This document shows positions 17,193 through 26,019 of a stretch of 64,000 nt of DNA, piece after piece (positions within the stretch are counted from its first letter, which is position 1; every line of letters begins with the position of its first letter). The notes under the pieces are model-generated. The model was not told where the DNA came from. It ran no database searches and saw nothing but the letters and a program-made list of their open reading frames with translations. The stretch spans positions 62,001 to 126,000 of the forward strand of contig NZ_BAGF01000058.1 in the NCBI RefSeq assembly GCF_000308755.1, written 5' to 3'. A program made the position numbers and the translations under genes. Source of the stretch: Nocardia pneumoniae NBRC 100136 (GTDB lineage Bacteria; Actinomycetota; Actinomycetes; Mycobacteriales; Mycobacteriaceae).

Positions 17193-18029
17193 TCAGGGCC
17201 GCACGGAACCCTTGAGCCGTTTCGCGTCCGGGAGATCGGCGAAATAGCGCTGGTTGTCGGGGAAGGACAGCACCTGCTTGCCGTCGACGTCGGCCAGCAC
17301 CGGCATGATCGGATCGATCGCGCGGCGTGCGGCCAAAATGTCGGCCGTGGAGCCGAATTCGCCCAGGGCGACCAGTTGCGACCAGGTCGGCGGCAGCAGC
17401 ACGTCGGTGCCCGAGCGCCAACGGGCCAGCGCCTCGGCCGGAGTGCTCCACAGCACCTCCGCCGCCTCGGTCGTTGCGCCGTCGGCCAGCTGTCCTTCCG
17501 GCAGCACCGCGACGAAGAACCGGGTGTCGTAGCGGCGCGGCTCGATCACCGGGGTGATCCAATTCGCCCACGGCCGCAGCAGATCCGCGCGCAGCACGAG
17601 CTTCTCCTCGGCGAGGAACGTCGCCAGCGACAGCTCTCTGCGCTCCAGCCTGCCGCGGGCGTCGCGGTATCCGGTCGTGTCGGAGACGACGCTGTCGGCC
17701 GTGGGACCGGCCAGCAGCACGCCGCATTCCTCGAACGTCTCCCGCACGGCCGCGCAGACCAGCGCCTTCGCCCTGGCTTTCGTGGTCGCGAATTGCTCGG
17801 CCCACCAGTCCGGATCGGGTCCGGCCCAGGCGATGTCCGCGGTGCCGTCGGACGGGTCGACACCGCCGCCGGGGAAGACGGTCATGCCCGCGGCGAACGC
17901 CATGGCGCCGACCCGGCGCTGGAGGAACACCTCCGGTCCTTCGGCGCCGTCGCGCACCAGCATCACCGTCGACGCGTCCTTGGGTGACGGGGGACCTTGA
18001 GAGTCGGCGGGCGTTTCTATCTCACTCAC
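17193..18029 (-). CDS. Nudix hydrolase (Rv3040c-type)
   Basis: The GTG at 18029 gives 278 residues starting VSEIETPADSQGPPSPKDAS. The Nudix box is extended: VFPGGGVDPSD, then a long insertion, then AAVRETFEECGVLL (REx2EExG). This resembles large coenzyme-A/NUDT19-like Nudix proteins with an insertion between the Gly and the Glu helix. Such enzymes hydrolyse nucleotide diphosphates linked to another moiety, for example CoA. Its neighbours include enoyl-CoA hydratase, so a CoA-type substrate is plausible. Confidence 0.87.
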   Translation of the reverse strand: MSEIETPADSQGPPSPKDASTVMLVRDGAEGPEVFLQRRVGAMAFAAGMTVFPGGGVDPSDGTADIAWAGPDPDWWAEQFATTKARAKALVCAAVRETFEECGVLLAGPTADSVVSDTTGYRDARGRLERRELSLATFLAEEKLVLRADLLRPWANWITPVIEPRRYDTRFFVAVLPEGQLADGATTEAAEVLWSTPAEALARWRSGTDVLLPPTWSQLVALGEFGSTADILAARRAIDPIMPVLADVDGKQVLSFPDNQRYFADLPDAKRLKGSVRP

Positions 18030-18127
18030 ACCCTGCACCTTAACGGGCGCAGTCGGACGCAGTCCGTCCTCGAGCGCAGCGTCGGCGGGAGGTACGCCTG
18101 ACGCGCGCTCGGTGAGCGGCGTCCGCG

Positions 18128-18961
18128 TCAGCGGGTGCGGTGCTTGCCCGCGCGGCGTGCGCGTCGTGCGAAGTAGCGGCCGTCCACCCGGTCCAGTGCG
18201 ATCGATTGCCGGAAGGCGTCGCTGAGGTTCTCCGCGGTGAGCACATCCGACAGCAGCCCCTGCGCGACCACCTCGCCCTCGTTGAGCAGCAGGCCGTGGG
18301 TGAATCCGGGCGGGATCTCCTCCACATGGTGGGTGACCAGCACGATCGCGGGCGCGTCCGGGTCGGCGGCGAGATCGCCGAGCCGTTCCACCAGCTCCTC
18401 CCGGCCGCCCAGGTCCAGGCCCGCGGCGGGCTCGTCGAGCAGCAGCAGTTCGGGATCGGTCATCAGCGCGCGAGCGATGAGCACTCGCTTGCGCTCGCCC
18501 TCCGACAGCGTCCCGTAGGTGCGGTCGGAGAGATGTTCGGCGCCCAGGCTTTCCAGCATGTCGATGGCGCGGTCGGTGTCCAGGTCGTCGTAGCGCTCCC
18601 GCCAGCGGCCGAGCACCGCGTATCCGGCGGAGACGACCAGGTCGCTGACCTTCTCGTCGAGCGGGACCCGGCTGGCCACCGCGGCCGACGACAGGCCGAT
18701 GCGCGGACGCAGCTCGCTGACGTCGACCTTGCCGATCCGTTCCCCGAGTAGATGGGCGACGCCCGCGGTGGGGTGCATCTCGGCGGCGGCCATTCGCAGC
18801 AGCGAGGTCTTGCCCGCGCCGTTGGGGCCGAGGACCACCCAGCGTTCGTCGAGCTCGACCTGCCAGGTGACCGGGCCGACGAGGGTATGGCCCGAACGGC
18901 GGACGGTCACGTCGGTGAAATCGATGAGCAGATCGGGATCCGGTTGCGGCACGCGCTCCAT
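18128..18961 (-). CDS. ABC transporter ATP-binding protein (Rv3041c-type)
   Basis: 277 residues with Walker A GPNGAGKTSLLRM, signature LSEGERKR, Walker B LLLLDEPAAGLD and the H-loop VTHH. It resembles stand-alone YlmA/ModF-like ATPases, and no permease gene is adjacent. Whether it powers transport or has another role is open. It is 98 bp upstream of the Nudix gene on the same strand. Confidence 0.9.
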   Translation of the reverse strand: MERVPQPDPDLLIDFTDVTVRRSGHTLVGPVTWQVELDERWVVLGPNGAGKTSLLRMAAAEMHPTAGVAHLLGERIGKVDVSELRPRIGLSSAAVASRVPLDEKVSDLVVSAGYAVLGRWRERYDDLDTDRAIDMLESLGAEHLSDRTYGTLSEGERKRVLIARALMTDPELLLLDEPAAGLDLGGREELVERLGDLAADPDAPAIVLVTHHVEEIPPGFTHGLLLNEGEVVAQGLLSDVLTAENLSDAFRQSIALDRVDGRYFARRARRAGKHRTR

Positions 18962-19125
18962 CTTGGCCCACCGCCGGGGGCACTTGCCAACGCGGGGAGG
19001 GAAAACGGTCCAGTTGGTCTGATCGAGGCTCCAGCCGTGGTCACGGAGCCTCTGCCGCGGACCGCCGCGATCGCGACCGTGTCGCTCGGCGGGTCAACAA
19101 CGGCGACGAGTTCCCCGCAGCCTGT

Positions 19126-19932
19126 TCACCAGGATTGAGCGGGCACCGCGATCACTGTCATCGAGCCCGGCGCCACCTCGGTGAATCCCGCGTCCCGTAC
19201 GGCGACCGCGGTGCCCGCGGCCACCTGGGCGGACAGGGCCGCCCAGCGCTGGGGGTCGGCGTCGCGCACCGCGCAGCGGAAGCCGAGTTCCGCCCAGCGC
19301 AGCGCGTGCTCGACCGGCAGCGCACCGGCCAGCAGCATGCTCGCGTGCCCCACCTGCGCGGCCGCTTTGCCGAGCGTCATGCCGAGCGCGGCGTTCACCC
19401 ACAGCACGGGCAGCTCCGGGGCGGGCGGGCCCGGGTCGTCGTGGTCCAGATCGGTTCCGCCGATCTGCAAGCGCTTGATCACCGGGTCGACCTCGCCCAC
19501 CGGCCCTGGCACCAGTGCGCGCGCCTGCGCACCGTCGATCTCGACGGTGACGCCGTCCACCGCGCAGGTCGCCCGCCACTGGGCGCCGCGGGCGCGCCGC
19601 GCCAGCTTGCGGATGCGCGACCGCTTCCACGCCAGATAGCGCGCTTCCCACTCGCCACCCGGACCGACCCGCTCGTCCAGGCACAGTGCCACCGCCGCCG
19701 CGGCCGCCGCGGCGAGCAGCGCGCTGCGCGGCGGCGGATCGGTCTTGGGCAGGTGCAGAACCATCTGCATGGCCTGCACCATGGCCGGGTCGTCCGGATC
19801 GCCTGTGCCGCCGTACCCGCCCGCCAGCTCGGCATGCCGCGCGCGGAATCCCGCGATGTCCGATGCCGTTGCCGCCGTGCCGGTCCCGTCGCCGCGGACC
19901 TCTGCCCCGCATTCCGGAATGCCCGTCATCAC
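19126..19932 (-). CDS. Peptidyl-tRNA hydrolase II (PTH2)-domain protein with N-terminal extension
   Basis: 268 residues. The C-terminal 110 or so match PTH2: LPVLWVNAALGMTLGKAAAQVGHASMLL (quoted in part: MTLGKAAAQVGHAS) and the terminal DAGFTEVAPGSMTVIAVPA, where canonical PTH2 has D-A-G-x-T-x-I-x-x-G-[ST]. The N-terminal 150 residues include an Ala-rich helix and a basic segment WKRSRIRKLARRARGAQW. PTH2 enzymes release peptides from stalled peptidyl-tRNA. The extension and divergence from archaeal PTH2 mean the activity is inferred. The start is GTG 19932 or the ATG one codon later. Confidence 0.75.
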   Translation of the reverse strand: MMTGIPECGAEVRGDGTGTAATASDIAGFRARHAELAGGYGGTGDPDDPAMVQAMQMVLHLPKTDPPPRSALLAAAAAAAVALCLDERVGPGGEWEARYLAWKRSRIRKLARRARGAQWRATCAVDGVTVEIDGAQARALVPGPVGEVDPVIKRLQIGGTDLDHDDPGPPAPELPVLWVNAALGMTLGKAAAQVGHASMLLAGALPVEHALRWAELGFRCAVRDADPQRWAALSAQVAAGTAVAVRDAGFTEVAPGSMTVIAVPAQSW

Positions 19933-20163
19933 TCCACCTTGATCGTCAGCGAAAAGTTTCGGCCGGTACCAAGCCGTGGTCCCACGGCCGCGCGCACTCC
20001 ATCCTCAGCGACGTCGCGCCCACGAAGCTCCACACCGCAATGGGGGCCGCAAGGGTGCCACGGCCGGATCGGGTTCGAATTCGCCTCGCCGTCCTGTATC
20101 GCCACTATGAGCCGAGCGCCATGCTCACCGTCCGGGCTTACCCGCTGGACCAGGACCGACCGC

Positions 20164-21426
20164 TCAGCCCAGTGGGACTCGGCGCAGCAGGCCGTCCCTG
20201 GCATCGGCGGCCTCCACCTCGTGCCGGGTGACCCCGAGGATGAACAGCACCGCGTCCAGGTAGGGATGCGAAAGCGCGGCGTCGGCGACCTCGCGCAGCG
20301 CGGGCTTGGCATTGAACGCGATACCGAGCCCGGCGGCGTTGAGCATGTCGATGTCGTTGGCGCCGTCGCCGACCGCGACAGTCTGTTCCATCGGCACCCC
20401 GGCCTCGGCCGCGAACTTGCGCAGCGCGGTGGCCTTGGCCGCCCGGTCGACGATCTCGCCGACGACCCGGCCGGTCAGCTTGCCTTCCACGACCTCCAGC
20501 GTGTTCGCCTGCACGAAGTCCAACTCCAGTTCGTGCGCCAGCGGTTCGATCACCTGCCGGAAGCCGCCTGAGACCACGCCGCAGCGGAAGCCGATGCGGC
20601 GCAGCGTGCGAATGGTGGTGCGAGCGCCGGGGGTCAACTCGATCCTGTCGGCCACCGCCTCGATCACCGACTCGTCGAGACCGGCCAGCGTCGCGACCCG
20701 CTGCCGCAGCGATTCGGCGAAGTCGATCTCCCCGCGCATGGCGGCCTCGGTCACCTTGCGGACCTCATCCTCGACCCCCGCGTGCGCGGCGAGCATCTCG
20801 ATGACCTCACCCTGGATCAGGGTCGAGTCGACGTCGAACACGATCAGGCGCTTGCCGCGGCGCGCCAGCCCCGCGCGCTCCACCGCGACGTCCACCTCTT
20901 CGCTGACCGCGACCTCGGCCAGCGCCGTGCGCAGCCGCGAGTCCGTGTCGGGGCCGGAGTCGATCGCGGTGACCATCAGCTCCATACCGGTCACCGGGTA
21001 GTCGGCGATGCCGCGGATGGTGTCGATGTTGGCGCCGAGCGCCGCCAGTTGCCGCGAGACCGCGCTGAACGCGCGCGCCGTGACCGGGCTGCCGAGAATC
21101 ACCACCGCGTGCGTGGACATCGGCTGTCTGCCGATCGCCGCGTCCACCTCCACGTCGACGTGCATGCCGACGGTGTTCATGGCCTCTTCGAGTTCGTCCT
21201 GCAACGCCTCGGGGTCGTTCGGACAGGTGACCAGGACGCCCAGGGTCAGCCTGCCCCGGATAACGACCTGCTCCACGTCCAGCAGGCTCACCTGGTGCCG
21301 CGACATCGCCGCGAGCAGCACGGACGTCACACCGGGGCGGTCGGGCCCGGTGACGGTGACGAGGACGGTGGTGTCGGCCAACTGATGAGCTCCAAGTTCG
21401 GTGTTTGCCGTCGCTGTGCTGGACAT
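20164..21426 (-). CDS. serB2: Phosphoserine phosphatase with two ACT domains
   Basis: The ATG at 21426 gives 420 residues. Two ACT regulatory domains come first (VLVTVTGPDRPGVTSVLLAA and HAVVILGSPVTARAFSAVSR), followed by a HAD phosphatase. HAD motif I is FDVDSTLIQGEVIEML, motif II VVSGGFRQVIEPLA and motif IV VGDGANDIDML. It makes L-serine from phosphoserine, with feedback through the ACT domains. Order before ctaD matches Rv3042c-Rv3043c. Confidence 0.95.
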   Translation of the reverse strand: MSSTATANTELGAHQLADTTVLVTVTGPDRPGVTSVLLAAMSRHQVSLLDVEQVVIRGRLTLGVLVTCPNDPEALQDELEEAMNTVGMHVDVEVDAAIGRQPMSTHAVVILGSPVTARAFSAVSRQLAALGANIDTIRGIADYPVTGMELMVTAIDSGPDTDSRLRTALAEVAVSEEVDVAVERAGLARRGKRLIVFDVDSTLIQGEVIEMLAAHAGVEDEVRKVTEAAMRGEIDFAESLRQRVATLAGLDESVIEAVADRIELTPGARTTIRTLRRIGFRCGVVSGGFRQVIEPLAHELELDFVQANTLEVVEGKLTGRVVGEIVDRAAKATALRKFAAEAGVPMEQTVAVGDGANDIDMLNAAGLGIAFNAKPALREVADAALSHPYLDAVLFILGVTRHEVEAADARDGLLRRVPLG

Positions 21427-21468
21427 CGTTGTCGCAACGCCACGGGGCGTGTCGGTCTGCACAAATGA

Positions 21469-21501
21469 GTGTGCACCCGCTGGTCCCCAGCAGGTGCACA
21501 C
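21469..21501. terminator. Imperfect hairpin between ctaD and serB2
   Basis: Arms GTGTGCACC and GGTGCACAC enclose a second stem GCTGG/CCAGC, separated by a single c/a mismatch. It lies between the ctaD stop and the serB2 start on the same strand. It could be a terminator or a 5' leader structure for serB2. Confidence 0.45.
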
Positions 21502-21524
21502 CCGTCGCAGTGAATCCTACGGCG

Positions 21525-21545
21525 CGGCCGGAGGAATTCCGGCCG
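21525..21545. terminator. Short hairpin after ctaD
   Basis: An 8-bp perfect stem CGGCCGGA / TCCGGCCG with a 5-nt loop starts 22 bp past the ctaD stop. It is a likely terminator and, with the next hairpin, forms a tandem pair. Confidence 0.5.
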
Positions 21546-21566
21546 GAGGCCGCACCGGAGGACCGC

Positions 21567-23306
21567 CTACTTGGCCCCGACCGTTTCGTGGACCTCGACG
21601 GCGTGCTTGCCCGAGCCCCAGCCGACGTGGGCTTCGGCGCGCATGCGCTCGACCATGTGCGGGTAGTGCAGTTCGAAGGCGGGCCGCTCGGAGCGGATGC
21701 GCGGCAGCTCGTAGAAGTTGTGCCGCGGCGGCGGGCAGGTGGTGGCCCACTCCAGCGAGTTGCCGTAACCCCACGGGTCGTCCACGGTGACCACCTCGCC
21801 GTAGCGGTAGCTCTTGAAGACGTTCCACAGGAACGGCAGCATCGAGGCGCCGAGCACGAAAGCGCCGATCGTGGAGATCGTGTTCAGCGTGGTGAAGCCG
21901 TCGCTGGGCAGGTAGTCGGCGTAGCGGCGGGGCATGCCCTCCGCGCCCAGCCAGTGCTGCACCAGGAAGGTGGTGTGGAAGCCGATGAAGGTGGTCCAGA
22001 AGTGCCACTTGGCCAGGCGCTCGTCGAGCATGCGTCCGGTCATCTTCGGGAACCAGAAGTAGATGCCCGCGTAGGTGGCGAACACGATGGTGCCGAACAG
22101 CACGTAGTGGAAGTGGGCGACCACGAAGTAGGAGTCGGTGACGTGGAAGTCCAGCGGCGGGCTGGCCAGGATGACGCCGGACAGACCACCGAAGAGGAAG
22201 GTGACGATGAAGCCGATGGAGAACAGCATCGGTGATTCGAAGGTCAGCTGGCCGCGCCACATGGTGCCGATCCAGTTGAAGAACTTCACGCCGGTGGGGA
22301 CCGCGATGAGGAAGGTCATGAACGAGAAGTACGGCAGCAGCACCGCGCCGGTGGCGTACATGTGGTGCGCCCACACCGCGATGGACAGGGCCGCGATGCC
22401 CAGGGTGGCGTAGACCAGCGTGGTGTAACCGAAGATCGGCTTGCGCGAGAAGACCGGGAAGATCTCCGAGACGATGCCGAAGAACGGCAGCGCGATGATG
22501 TACACCTCGGGGTGGCCGAAGAACCAGAACAGGTGCTGGTAGAGCAGGATGCCGCCGGTCGCGGGGTCGTAGATGTGGCCGCCGAGGTGGCGGTCGTAGG
22601 CCAGGCCGAACAGCGCGGCGGTCAGCAGCGGGAAGGCCAGCAGCACGAGGACGCTGGTGACGGCGATGTTCCAGGTGAAGATCGGCATCCGGAACATGGT
22701 CATGCCGGGAGCGCGCAGGCAGACGACGGTGGTCAGCATGTTCACGCCGCCGAGGATGGTGCCGAGACCGGAGACCGCCAGACCCAGGATCCACAGGTCG
22801 GTGCCGACGCCGGGCGAGTGCAGGATGTCGGTCAGCGGCACGTACGCCGTCCAGCCGAAGTCCGCGGCGCCGCCCGGGGTGATGAAGCCCGCGGTCGCCA
22901 TGCTCGCGCCGAACGCGTACAGCCAGTAGCTGAAGGCGTTCAGTCGAGGAAAGGCGACGTCGGGGGCGCCGATCTGCAACGGCAGGATGATGTTGGCGAA
23001 GCCGAACACGATCGCGGTTGCGTAGAACAGCAGCATGATCGTGCCGTGCATGGTGAACAGCTGGTTGAACTGCTCGGGCGAGAGGAACTGCAGGCCGGGC
23101 CGCGCCAGCTCACCACGCATCAGCAGCGCCATCAGGCCACCGATGAGGAAGAACGCCATCGACGTGGTCAAGTACATGACACCGAGGACCTTGGGGTCCG
23201 TGGTGGTGACCATCTTGTAGATGAACGAGCCCTTCGGCCCGGTCCGAGCCGGATAAGGCCGAGTCGCTTCCAACTGAGGGACTGGCTGGGGCTCTACGGC
23301 AGTCAC
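21567..23306 (-). CDS. ctaD: Cytochrome c oxidase (aa3) subunit I
   Basis: 579 residues from GTG 23306, with AGGAGG upstream. It is the heme-copper oxidase core with 12 membrane segments. WFFGHPEVYIIALPFFG contains the CuB ligand His and cross-linked Tyr region, the HH pair lies in WAHHMYATG, and heme ligands lie in VTDSYFVVAHFHYVLFG. It reduces oxygen to water and pumps protons in the plasma membrane. Partner subunits are elsewhere, as in mycobacteria. Confidence 0.97.
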   Translation of the reverse strand: MTAVEPQPVPQLEATRPYPARTGPKGSFIYKMVTTTDPKVLGVMYLTTSMAFFLIGGLMALLMRGELARPGLQFLSPEQFNQLFTMHGTIMLLFYATAIVFGFANIILPLQIGAPDVAFPRLNAFSYWLYAFGASMATAGFITPGGAADFGWTAYVPLTDILHSPGVGTDLWILGLAVSGLGTILGGVNMLTTVVCLRAPGMTMFRMPIFTWNIAVTSVLVLLAFPLLTAALFGLAYDRHLGGHIYDPATGGILLYQHLFWFFGHPEVYIIALPFFGIVSEIFPVFSRKPIFGYTTLVYATLGIAALSIAVWAHHMYATGAVLLPYFSFMTFLIAVPTGVKFFNWIGTMWRGQLTFESPMLFSIGFIVTFLFGGLSGVILASPPLDFHVTDSYFVVAHFHYVLFGTIVFATYAGIYFWFPKMTGRMLDERLAKWHFWTTFIGFHTTFLVQHWLGAEGMPRRYADYLPSDGFTTLNTISTIGAFVLGASMLPFLWNVFKSYRYGEVVTVDDPWGYGNSLEWATTCPPPRHNFYELPRIRSERPAFELHYPHMVERMRAEAHVGWGSGKHAVEVHETVGAK

Positions 23307-23545
23307 TGATCCTCCTGAAAGGTGCCTTTAGGTCGCTCCGCAGGCTCCGCTGATCGCATCGATCCCGATGCGGGACAGACGACAGTTCGCTTGCGCTCAT
23401 CGAATCGTAAACGGTGCCTGTCGCGCGGGCCGATCGGGTCCTACTCTCTGTCGTATTTCCACGGTGCGCCCGCGCACCGATGAGAACGCCGGGCCGCTGC
23501 CGTCTCTATCGGTGACAGACCTCCACCGCAGCCAGGAGACCAGCG

Positions 23546-24352
23546 ATGACCGATCCGAACGACACCAAGCCCGGCGACCCCTGCTGGGTCGATCTCTACA
23601 CCTCCGATCCCGAGCGGAGTACCGCGTTCTACCGCGACCTGTTCGGCTGGACCGCCGAACAGGCAGGGGCGGAGTTCGGCGGGTACATCACTTTCCGCAA
23701 GGACGGCCGTGCGGTAGCGGGCGCGATGGGCAGGATGCCGGGCGACACCGACAGCCCGGAACAGTGGACGGTGTATCTGGCCAGCCCGGACGCGCAAGCG
23801 ACCGCGGACGCGGCTGTCGCCGCGGGAGCGTCGCTGGTCGTGCCCGTGATGCGGGTCGGCGATCTGGGCACGATGGCCGTGCTCGGCGACGTCGGCGGCG
23901 CGGGCGTGGGCATCTGGCAGGCCGGGACGTTCCCCGGGTTCGAGACGATGGGCCTGGTCTCCGGCGGACAGTGGCGCGAACACGCGGGCGCGCCGTCCTG
24001 GTTCGAGCTGCACACCCGTGCCTACGACGCCTCGCTGGCGTTCTACCGGGGTGTCTTCGGCTGGTCGGACGTCTTCACCATTTCCGACGTCCCGGAGTTC
24101 CGCTACACCACGATCCACGCGCAGAGCCCGATGCTCGGCGGCGTCATGGACGCCTCGACCTACCTGCCCGAAGGCGCACCCGCAGGCTGGACCGTCTACT
24201 TCGGCGCCGACAACGTCGACAAGACCGTCGAGCGGGTCGTCGAGCTGGGCGGCTCGGTACTGACACCCGCCGAAGACACCCCATACGGCCGAATGGCATC
24301 AGTAACCGACGCCACCGGCGCCCGCTTCAGCATCGGCGGAAACAAGGCCTGA
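23546..24352 (+). CDS. Two-domain VOC (glyoxalase-fold) protein, CFP30B-like
   Basis: 268 residues with AGGAG upstream of the ATG. Two tandem VOC domains are visible: WVDLYTSDPERSTAFYRDLFGW near the start (quoted in part: SDPERSTAFYRDLFGW) and WFELHTRAYDASLAFYRGVF from about residue 150. It resembles the mycobacterial 27-kDa antigen CFP30B/hydroxylase-like family. The metal ligands and substrate are not evident. It lies between ctaD and fecB and is not part of that block in M. tuberculosis. Confidence 0.85.
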   Translation: MTDPNDTKPGDPCWVDLYTSDPERSTAFYRDLFGWTAEQAGAEFGGYITFRKDGRAVAGAMGRMPGDTDSPEQWTVYLASPDAQATADAAVAAGASLVVPVMRVGDLGTMAVLGDVGGAGVGIWQAGTFPGFETMGLVSGGQWREHAGAPSWFELHTRAYDASLAFYRGVFGWSDVFTISDVPEFRYTTIHAQSPMLGGVMDASTYLPEGAPAGWTVYFGADNVDKTVERVVELGGSVLTPAEDTPYGRMASVTDATGARFSIGGNKA

Positions 24353-24788
24353 GGAGCATCTGTCCGGTGCGCTGCGTATTCGTCGCTCTGGTCCCCTATG
24401 GCGGTCAGCCGCACGCACGCGAGCTGGGTGGTGCTACCGACTCTCGGATTCGTGCCTAACCTGTCGCCCCCGAGCGGGTGGGCGCCCGGCCGCAATCTGT
24501 GCAACATGCACGGGACCACCGAGACCACGATCGGCACTGGAGCGTGCGCGGTCGGCTGCGTGAAAGCCGATATCCGCAGTTACAGCGCGACGCAACCACA
24601 TCGGACCGGCTCCGACTTTCGAGCGCAGCGAGATCGAGCATTGCCCGTTCGCGGCCCGGCTCGCGTCCGAGCGGCCGCCGCGTCCGCGACGAAGTCGCCA
24701 GCGGCGGTCGCTCGGACGCGAGCCACAAGGGGGCCGCGAACACGCAGCGCCGCAGGCGCTGCAAATCGAACACGGTACCCTCACCGGC
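24353..24788. repeat. 436-bp gap before fecB holding a 22-bp inverted repeat and a hairpin
   Basis: Arms at 24658-24679 and 24703-24724 are complementary over 22 bp with one mismatch (GGCTCGCGTCCGAGCG as the shared outer part) and a 23-nt loop. A second hairpin, GCAGCGCC-gca-GGCGCTGC, lies at 24744-24762, 27 bp before the fecB ATG. Frames through the gap have no recognisable protein, so I read it as regulatory or repeat DNA. Confidence 0.6.
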
Positions 24789-25880
24789 ATGCCGCTGAGC
24801 GCCGTCGTTCGTCTCCGAAACCGCACAGCCTCTTCCGCACACGCCGCCTGGGCGGGCCGCAGGGTGGTCGCCGTCGCCGCGTTGTGCGCGACCGTTCTCG
24901 CGGCGGGGTGTGGCGGGAAGAGCGACGACGACGTCTCCATCGTGCGCACCACCACGAACATCGCGGGCGCGGGGGTGGTCGGGCTGGAGCGCGACACCAC
25001 CCGGGCGTGCGCGCTGCCGAGTGCGCCGGACCCGGCGAGCGGGGCCACCCGCAGTGTCACGCATGCGTCGGGCGTCTCGGAGGTGCCCGCCGACCCCCAG
25101 CGCGTCGTCGTGCTGACCACCTCCGCGTTGGACGCGGTCTGCGCGCTCGGTCTCTGGGAGCGGGTGGTGGGCACGGTGACCATCGAGGGGCCGAGTCCAC
25201 AGCCCGCCTATCTCGGCACCGGCGTGCTGAAGATTCCCGGTGTCGGTACCGCACAGGCACCGGATCCGGCCCGGATCGCCGATCTGCATCCCGACCTGAT
25301 CCTCGGCGAGATCCCGACGGGCGCGGCGAGTTTCGCCGCGCTGCAAGCCATCGCTCCCACCGTGCTGGTCGGCGCGAACACCAGCTGGCAGGCCGAATTC
25401 GCCGCGTTCGCAGCGGGTTTGGGGCGTCGCGAGGCCGCGGAGGTCGCGCTGCAGAACTATCGCACCGAGGTGAAGGACACCGGCACCGCCTTGGCGGCGG
25501 GGCAAACCCAGGCGTCGGTTCTCCGATTCACCGCCGACGCCAACCAGGTGCAGGGCGGCGACAGCTTCGCGGGCCAGGTGCTGGGCGACGTGGGCGTACA
25601 GCGTCCCGCCGCCCAGCGGGGCGCCTCGTTCGAGGTGGCGGCGGACGAGTTCGCCACCAAGGTGGAGGGCGACGTCATCTACGTGATCCTGGCGGGTCCC
25701 GAGGGGAAGAAGCACGGCGAAGCCGTCATGCGCACCGACGATTGGAAGGAACTCTCCGCCGCCACCGATCGCCGGGTGTTCGCCGTCGAGGACACCGTCT
25801 GGCACGGCGACGGCCTCACCGCCGCCCGTGCCATGCTCACCGATCTGCGCGCCACGCTCAACGGCTACGTGAACGACTGA
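24789..25880 (+). CDS. fecB: Iron-siderophore/heme-binding lipoprotein FecB
   Basis: 363 residues. The signal ends in the lipobox LAAGC, so the protein is anchored to the outer face of the membrane. The body is a class III periplasmic binding protein: QRVVVLTTSALDAVCALGLWERVVGT, ARIADLHPDLILGE and ANTSWQAEFAAFAAGLG. It should deliver Fe(III)-siderophore or heme to an ABC permease encoded elsewhere. Position after ctaD matches Rv3044, so it is a core gene rather than part of the NRPS island that follows. Confidence 0.93.
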   Translation: MPLSAVVRLRNRTASSAHAAWAGRRVVAVAALCATVLAAGCGGKSDDDVSIVRTTTNIAGAGVVGLERDTTRACALPSAPDPASGATRSVTHASGVSEVPADPQRVVVLTTSALDAVCALGLWERVVGTVTIEGPSPQPAYLGTGVLKIPGVGTAQAPDPARIADLHPDLILGEIPTGAASFAALQAIAPTVLVGANTSWQAEFAAFAAGLGRREAAEVALQNYRTEVKDTGTALAAGQTQASVLRFTADANQVQGGDSFAGQVLGDVGVQRPAAQRGASFEVAADEFATKVEGDVIYVILAGPEGKKHGEAVMRTDDWKELSAATDRRVFAVEDTVWHGDGLTAARAMLTDLRATLNGYVND

Positions 25881-25886
25881 GCTCCA

Positions 25887-25919
25887 CCCCACCCTGGGTG
25901 AGGTTTGCCCCACCCTGGG
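25887..25919. promoter_or_regulatory. 12-bp direct repeat, 21-bp period, after fecB
   Basis: CCCCACCCTGGG occurs at 25887-25898 and 25908-25919. The centre-to-centre distance of 21 bp is two helical turns. Each copy carries a CACCC-t-GGGTG-like dyad. It could be an operator for the next gene or part of fecB transcription ending. Confidence 0.5.
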
Positions 25920-25975
25920 AGTGCGCGGACCACCGCTGGGGTTGCTGTCGGAAGCCCCGCTCGAGGACGAGATTT

Positions 25976-25996
25976 AGAGGTGCGCGAAACACCTCT
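25976..25996 (+). promoter_or_regulatory. 5' leader hairpin of the truncated A-domain gene
   Basis: AGAGGTG-cgcgaaa-CACCTCT is a 7-bp stem ending 13 bp before the AGGA ribosome site of the next gene. It may affect translation start. Confidence 0.4.
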
Positions 25997-26019
25997 CATC
26001 CGACACTCGAGGACACGAC

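Noticed and set aside
20060..20085. tRNA-like T-loop sequence GGGTTCGAATTC.
   Set aside because: No matching T stem, anticodon arm or acceptor stem around it.
24456..25913. Long minus-strand open frame across fecB.
   Set aside because: It has no family motifs and mirrors the well-supported fecB lipoprotein gene; typical of GC-rich shadow frames.
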